DNA of 8,357 nt from Rickettsiales bacterium (GTDB lineage Bacteria; Pseudomonadota; Alphaproteobacteria; TMED109; TMED131). The DNA is taken from contig NZFJ01000020.1 in assembly GCA_002690625.1 (NCBI GenBank), positions 1 through 8,357 on the forward strand. Reading direction: 5' to 3'. Position numbers and translations under genes: made by a program. Shown here in pieces: positions 5,211-8,357 of the stretch (position 1 is the first letter of the stretch; every line of letters begins with the position of its first letter). The notes under the pieces are model-generated. The model made no database searches, had not been told where the DNA came from, and was given only the letters and a program-made list of their open reading frames with translations.

Positions 5211-6029
5211 GTTACTGTTAAGTTTTAAATACCATTCTGTCCAAGAGCCATCATAAATTGTCCAATTTTTTTTTCCTATTAATTCAAGAGATATTGCAAT
5301 ATTACATGCTGCTACTCCAGAACCACAACTGCAAACAAGTAGTTTCTTATTTTCAGGTATGCTTCTAAAAATACTTCTTAAATTAGTTTTATTTTTAAAG
5401 TGTCCTTTATAATCAAATAAAGAAAATGTAAAATTTTTACTTCCTGGGATTATTCCTTTACCTATATTTGCTCTAGGCTCTGCTATGAGTTGGAGAAACC
5501 TTTCCCGGGGTCTGGCATCAAGAACTAAAAGATTTTTTTCATTATTCTTTAATTGACTATTCAAATTATTGTAATTTATTAATAATGATTTTTGTAATGT
5601 TTTAATTTTATAAAAAGTTTTACTGATTTTTCTAATTTTTTTTGTAATCAACCCACCAGCTCTTTTCCAGGCATCTAAACCTCCATCAAGAACAAACACA
5701 TTTTTATGTCCAAAATATTTAAAAGTCCACCAAACTCTTGGAGAGCTCAAAACACCTTCTTTACAATAGATTATTAATATATCTTTATTATTAATTCCTA
5801 TTCTGCTTATTTCATATTCAAATTTTTTTTTATTAGGAAGCATATGTGGTAATTTATCATTTGTATTTGATATTTTATCAATATCAAAAAATACTGCTTT
5901 TTCGATATGATGTTTTAAATATTCTTTATAAGCATCTCTTCCTGTATTTGGTAAGTACCACGAGGCATCTATTATTTTAATATTTTTTTTCTTTATATTT
6001 TTTTTTAACCAAGAAGCATTTTTTAACAT
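5205..6029 (-). CDS. sseA: 3-mercaptopyruvate sulfurtransferase (tandem rhodanese)
   Basis: Two-domain sulfurtransferase of 274 residues, expected to transfer sulfur from 3-mercaptopyruvate to a thiol or cyanide acceptor, releasing pyruvate. The inactive N-terminal rhodanese domain (about 1-130) shows the IIDASWYLP start, the GRDAYKEYLKHHIEKAVFFDID block, SSPRVWWTFKYFGH and the VLDGGLDAWKRAGG hinge. The catalytic domain (about 148-274) has LDARPRERF, a PRANIGKGIIPGSKN block and the active-site loop CGSGVAA with Cys235. CGSGV(T/A)A is the mercaptopyruvate-type loop, unlike the CRKGVTA loop of thiosulfate sulfurtransferases. The ATG at 6029 was chosen; an in-frame TTG two codons upstream is possible, and neither has a ribosome binding site. 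It begins 13 bases after the cysteine synthase stop and is the last gene of the leftward operon. A cysteine (YCKEG, residue 89) replaces the usual YD at the N-domain pseudo-active-site; its significance is unknown. Confidence 0.92.
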   Translation of the reverse strand: MLKNASWLKKNIKKKNIKIIDASWYLPNTGRDAYKEYLKHHIEKAVFFDIDKISNTNDKLPHMLPNKKKFEYEISRIGINNKDILIIYCKEGVLSSPRVWWTFKYFGHKNVFVLDGGLDAWKRAGGLITKKIRKISKTFYKIKTLQKSLLINYNNLNSQLKNNEKNLLVLDARPRERFLQLIAEPRANIGKGIIPGSKNFTFSLFDYKGHFKNKTNLRSIFRSIPENKKLLVCSCGSGVAACNIAISLELIGKKNWTIYDGSWTEWYLKLNSNL

Positions 6030-6042
6030 ATTCAAAACTTTT

Positions 6043-7002
6043 TTAATGTTTTATAAAAATATTATTTTTTTCTAAAAAATTTTTATTAAAAATTTTACTA
6101 GTATATCTTTCAGCACTATCACATAAAACTGTTACTATAGTTTTATTAGGACCCAACTCTTTTGCTAGTTTTATGGCTCCTCCAATATTAATTCCTGATG
6201 TAGGCCCTAAAAATAAACCTTCGGCATTGATTAATTCATAAATAATTTTTAAGGCAGTAATATCATTAACTTTAAAAGCACCATCAAAATCAATGCCCTC
6301 TAAATTTTTAGTTATTCTGCTTTGTCCTATTCCTTCTGTTATAGAAGTTAGAGCTGCCTTTGGATATCCTTTTCTGATCCAAGAATACATTCCTGAACCA
6401 TAAGGATCTGCACAGAATATTTTAATATTTTTATTTTTTTCTTTTAATCCTATATAATTACCAGCAAGTGTCCCACCCGTTCCTACAGAACAAATAAAGG
6501 CATCTATTTTTCCATTAGTTTGGGCCCAAATTTCTTGAGAGGTTGTTTTTATATGTGCTTCTCTGTTAGCAATGTTGTCAAATTGATTAGTCCATATAGC
6601 ATTTTCATTTTTTGCTATTTTTTTTGCTAGTTGAATATAATTATTAGGATCTTTATAGGGCAACTGTTTTGTTAATACTACTTTAGCCCCTAAATATTTT
6701 AAAAGGTTTATTTTTTCCTTACTTTGATTATCTGGCATTACTATTTTTGTCTTGTAACCAAGAGCATTTCCTATAATGGTAAGTCCTATTCCAGTATTTC
6801 CTCCAGTGCCCTCAACTATTAATTTGCTTTTACCTTTTGCTTCTAAAATCATATTTAATGCAGCTCTATCTTTTATAGATTGACCTGGATTAAGGTATTC
6901 TGCTTTACCAAGAATATTACAACCAGTTATTTCAGAAGCTTTTTTTAGTTTAATTAAAGGAGTATTACCAACTAGATTTATTATACTATTATAGCTATCC
7001 AT
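6043..7002 (-). CDS. cysK: cysteine synthase (O-acetylserine sulfhydrylase family, PLP enzyme)
   Basis: Fold-type II PLP enzyme of 319 residues, expected to make cysteine from O-acetylserine and sulfide in the cytoplasm. VGNTPLIKL (11-19) starts the domain; the PLP lysine is Lys44 in NPGQSIKDRAA, the substrate loop is EGTGGNTGIGL (64-74), the phosphate-binding loop is GTGGT (174-178), and EGIGQSRIT is at 223-231. NPGQSIKDRAA and the C-terminal CDSAERYTSKIFNKNFL block match a subgroup of longer cysteine synthases with the RYxSKxFN tail and not the classic E. coli CysK, so substrate preference could differ. The stretch between helix EAKGKSK and EGTGG looks several residues shorter than in relatives I recall. 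The ATG lies 3 bases after the permease stop, so co-transcription with the ABC genes is very likely. A role related to cystathionine synthase is less likely because no CBS domain is present. Confidence 0.88.
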   Translation of the reverse strand: MDSYNSIINLVGNTPLIKLKKASEITGCNILGKAEYLNPGQSIKDRAALNMILEAKGKSKLIVEGTGGNTGIGLTIIGNALGYKTKIVMPDNQSKEKINLLKYLGAKVVLTKQLPYKDPNNYIQLAKKIAKNENAIWTNQFDNIANREAHIKTTSQEIWAQTNGKIDAFICSVGTGGTLAGNYIGLKEKNKNIKIFCADPYGSGMYSWIRKGYPKAALTSITEGIGQSRITKNLEGIDFDGAFKVNDITALKIIYELINAEGLFLGPTSGINIGGAIKLAKELGPNKTIVTVLCDSAERYTSKIFNKNFLEKNNIFIKH

Positions 7003-7005
7003 AGC

Positions 7006-7836
7006 CTATTTCTTTTTTAATTTTTTAAATATACTATTTTGAGGGTTATATCCTTTAATAGCTAATAAAATAAAAACGCATGTACTTAAAAAAACTATTA
7101 TTATTCCTTGGTAGTAGAATTTTCCTGAACTTGCTGCCCTTATAATTTCAACACCATAAGTAAACGGGTTAATCTTTGCTAAATAATAAATAAATAAAGC
7201 CCCATTATCTATAAGCCTCCAAAGAGGGTAAAGTGCTGAAGAAATAAAAAACATAGGAAAAATTACAAAATTCATAGTTCCTGCAAAATTTTCTAATTGC
7301 TTAATGTGAACTGATAGAAACAAACCTAAGGATCCTAACATTAGAGAAAATAATACAATAAATGGAAAAGCATATATCCAGCCATAAAAACTAGTTACGA
7401 ATGGAGTATAAATATTAATTATAGGGACACAAATTATTAAAAAACTGTAGGCTTGTATAACTGATAATATGGTACCAGCAAGTAATTTAGATATTAGCAT
7501 ATACCATCTAGGGAGAGGTGTCGTAAGTAGGATTTTCATTACTCCCATTTCTCGGTCATAAACCATAGATAAAGAGGATTGCATGCTACTAAAGAGTAAA
7601 ACCATACCTAATAGACCAGGCGTAATGTATTCGAAATAGTTAACATTTTGTGTAGGATAAAAATTGAGAATACCTGGATCAATGCCTTTTGCTGTACCAA
7701 CGCCTGCAGCAAATACAAATAACCATAAGGCTGGTCTAACAATTGCTGAAAACAAACGTCCTTTTTGTTGAGTAAATTTTCTAGTTTCTCTTATAGAAAG
7801 TCCTAATAATGCAGAAATATAATGATTTAAAAACAT
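7006..7836 (-). CDS. ABC-2 type permease of the PedC-like (PQQ alcohol dehydrogenase-associated) group
   Basis: Membrane subunit of an efflux-type ABC transporter, 276 residues with about six membrane spans (near 29-48, 70-92, 115-140, 152-175, 184-205, 243-262). After a short cytoplasmic N-terminus, RETRKFTQQKGRLFSAIVRP and LWLFVFAAGVG (38-47) match the PedC-type permeases; YDREMGVMKILLTTPLPRW (93-111) is the cytoplasmic segment that contacts the ATPase; NFVIFPMFFISSALYPLW (189-206) and KINPFTYGVEIIRAA (221-235) form the ABC-2 signature region. PedC-type permeases are known from clusters with PQQ-dependent alcohol dehydrogenases, with a suggested role in exporting toxic alcohol or aldehyde intermediates. 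It starts directly after the stop of the substrate-binding protein gene, with a strong AAGGAG. No ATPase is in the window, so it must be encoded beyond the right edge or elsewhere. The transported substrate is unknown. Confidence 0.88.
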   Translation of the reverse strand: MFLNHYISALLGLSIRETRKFTQQKGRLFSAIVRPALWLFVFAAGVGTAKGIDPGILNFYPTQNVNYFEYITPGLLGMVLLFSSMQSSLSMVYDREMGVMKILLTTPLPRWYMLISKLLAGTILSVIQAYSFLIICVPIINIYTPFVTSFYGWIYAFPFIVLFSLMLGSLGLFLSVHIKQLENFAGTMNFVIFPMFFISSALYPLWRLIDNGALFIYYLAKINPFTYGVEIIRAASSGKFYYQGIIIVFLSTCVFILLAIKGYNPQNSIFKKLKKK

Positions 7837-8357
7837 TTAGTCTCCTTTTTCACAATTAGTATCATTCATAGATATTCCAATAGTATCTAAATTATTTTTC
7901 CTGTTTTGAAATTCTTCTAATGGAATTTTTGCAGTTACCCAGTTATTTGAAGATACTAATAAAATAGTTTGTCTTAATTGGTTAATTTTATCTTTATAGT
8001 TCAGACTAATACCTTTTGATCCATCTAATTGAAAGCTACTACTTTTAATGTATTTAATAATATTTGAATTAATAACCTTCTGAGTTCTAAGTATACTTTC
8101 AATAATAGTTTTTATTGATATCCAGGCTGCCCAATCTTCTGAATTCATTCTTCTATTATTTAATCTTTCAAATCTTCCATTTAATTGTGGAGCTCCGTGC
8201 CTTAAATAAGACCAGTGCCAAGCTTTTGGGATTAAACCAGCAGAACCAGTTACTAAAGCATTATTCATAGTAGCATTGGGTACTGATAAAGAAAATTCTC
8301 CGTCAATGTCAGACACGAAAACATTGTTATATTTTTTTCCTTTAGTTAAAAAAGACA
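7837..8357 (-). CDS. ABC transporter substrate-binding protein of the PQQ-dependent alcohol dehydrogenase system, C-terminal part
   Basis: The reading frame is open to the right edge, so the N-terminus and any signal peptide are outside; the GTG at 8316 is internal, because coding continues upstream as KKYNNVFVSDIDGEF. The visible part, about 173 residues, resembles the C-terminal lobe of a periplasmic-binding-protein-like family found with PQQ-dependent alcohol dehydrogenases. Recognisable blocks are the VSDIDGEFSLSVPNAT strand-loop, GLIPKAWHWSYLRHGAPQLNGRF, MNSEDWAAWISIKTIIES, SFQLDGSKGISLNYKDKINQLRQTILLV, and the closing LDTIGIS...C region. The protein should act in the periplasm. Its TAA abuts the ATG of the PedC-like permease. 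Family assignment rests on my memory of these motifs; the ligand is unknown. Confidence 0.8.
   Translation of the reverse strand, partial: SFLTKGKKYNNVFVSDIDGEFSLSVPNATMNNALVTGSAGLIPKAWHWSYLRHGAPQLNGRFERLNNRRMNSEDWAAWISIKTIIESILRTQKVINSNIIKYIKSSSFQLDGSKGISLNYKDKINQLRQTILLVSSNNWVTAKIPLEEFQNRKNNLDTIGISMNDTNCEKGD
7842..7847 (-). promoter_or_regulatory. strong ribosome binding site for the ABC permease
   Basis: On the leftward strand AAGGAG lies five bases before the permease ATG, inside the last codons of the substrate-binding protein gene. It is the clearest Shine-Dalgarno sequence in the window and supports both the permease start and translational coupling across the abutting TAA-ATG junction. 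Confidence 0.75.

Noticed and set aside
1..8357. CRISPR array, insertion sequence, toxin-antitoxin pair or phage genes
   Set aside because: Nothing repeated at regular spacing, no transposase or nuclease motifs, and every interval is explained by other genes.

Overview
The window is AT-rich throughout (genes and spacers alike, many A/T homopolymer runs) and gene-dense, with no gap longer than about 60 bases. An ETC complex I subunit of the NDUFS4 type (an alphaproteobacterial and mitochondrial family), a NhaD-type Na+/H+ antiporter, very short spacers and compact proteins together suggest a streamlined, low-GC, probably marine alphaproteobacterium (SAR11-like or AEGEAN-169/HIMB59-like). The lineage is an inference; there is no rRNA or core marker to fix it.

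Layout. Positions 1-2422 read rightward: the 3' part of nhaD, tRNA-Pro(TGG), an NDUFS4-like complex I subunit, a single-domain rhodanese, tRNA-Arg(TCT), an unrecognised putative lipoprotein and a 37-residue membrane miniprotein. Positions 2432-3966 read leftward as one overlapping operon, transcribed in the order DUF192 exported protein, single-domain ModE-like winged-helix protein, YdfG-like short-chain dehydrogenase. Positions 3993-5210 hold a rightward DAACS-family symporter, whose binding-site residues look like a glutamate/aspartate carrier more than a DctA dicarboxylate carrier. Positions 5205-8357 are a leftward operon, transcribed in the order substrate-binding protein (N-terminus beyond the right edge), ABC-2 permease of the PedC type, cysteine synthase, 3-mercaptopyruvate sulfurtransferase.

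How the genes may work together. The substrate-binding protein and permease resemble the ABC system usually found beside PQQ-dependent alcohol dehydrogenases. Here they run with almost no spacing into two sulfur genes: cysteine synthase makes cysteine, and the sulfurtransferase uses mercaptopyruvate derived from cysteine. This joining of an alcohol-oxidation-associated transporter to cysteine/sulfane-sulfur metabolism is the most interesting arrangement in the window. The second point of interest is the DUF192/ModE-like/SDR operon, whose regulator has no molybdate-binding domain. I see no CRISPR array, insertion sequence, integrase or phage gene. Most of the window is ordinary chromosomal backbone, and I do not claim a proven new system.
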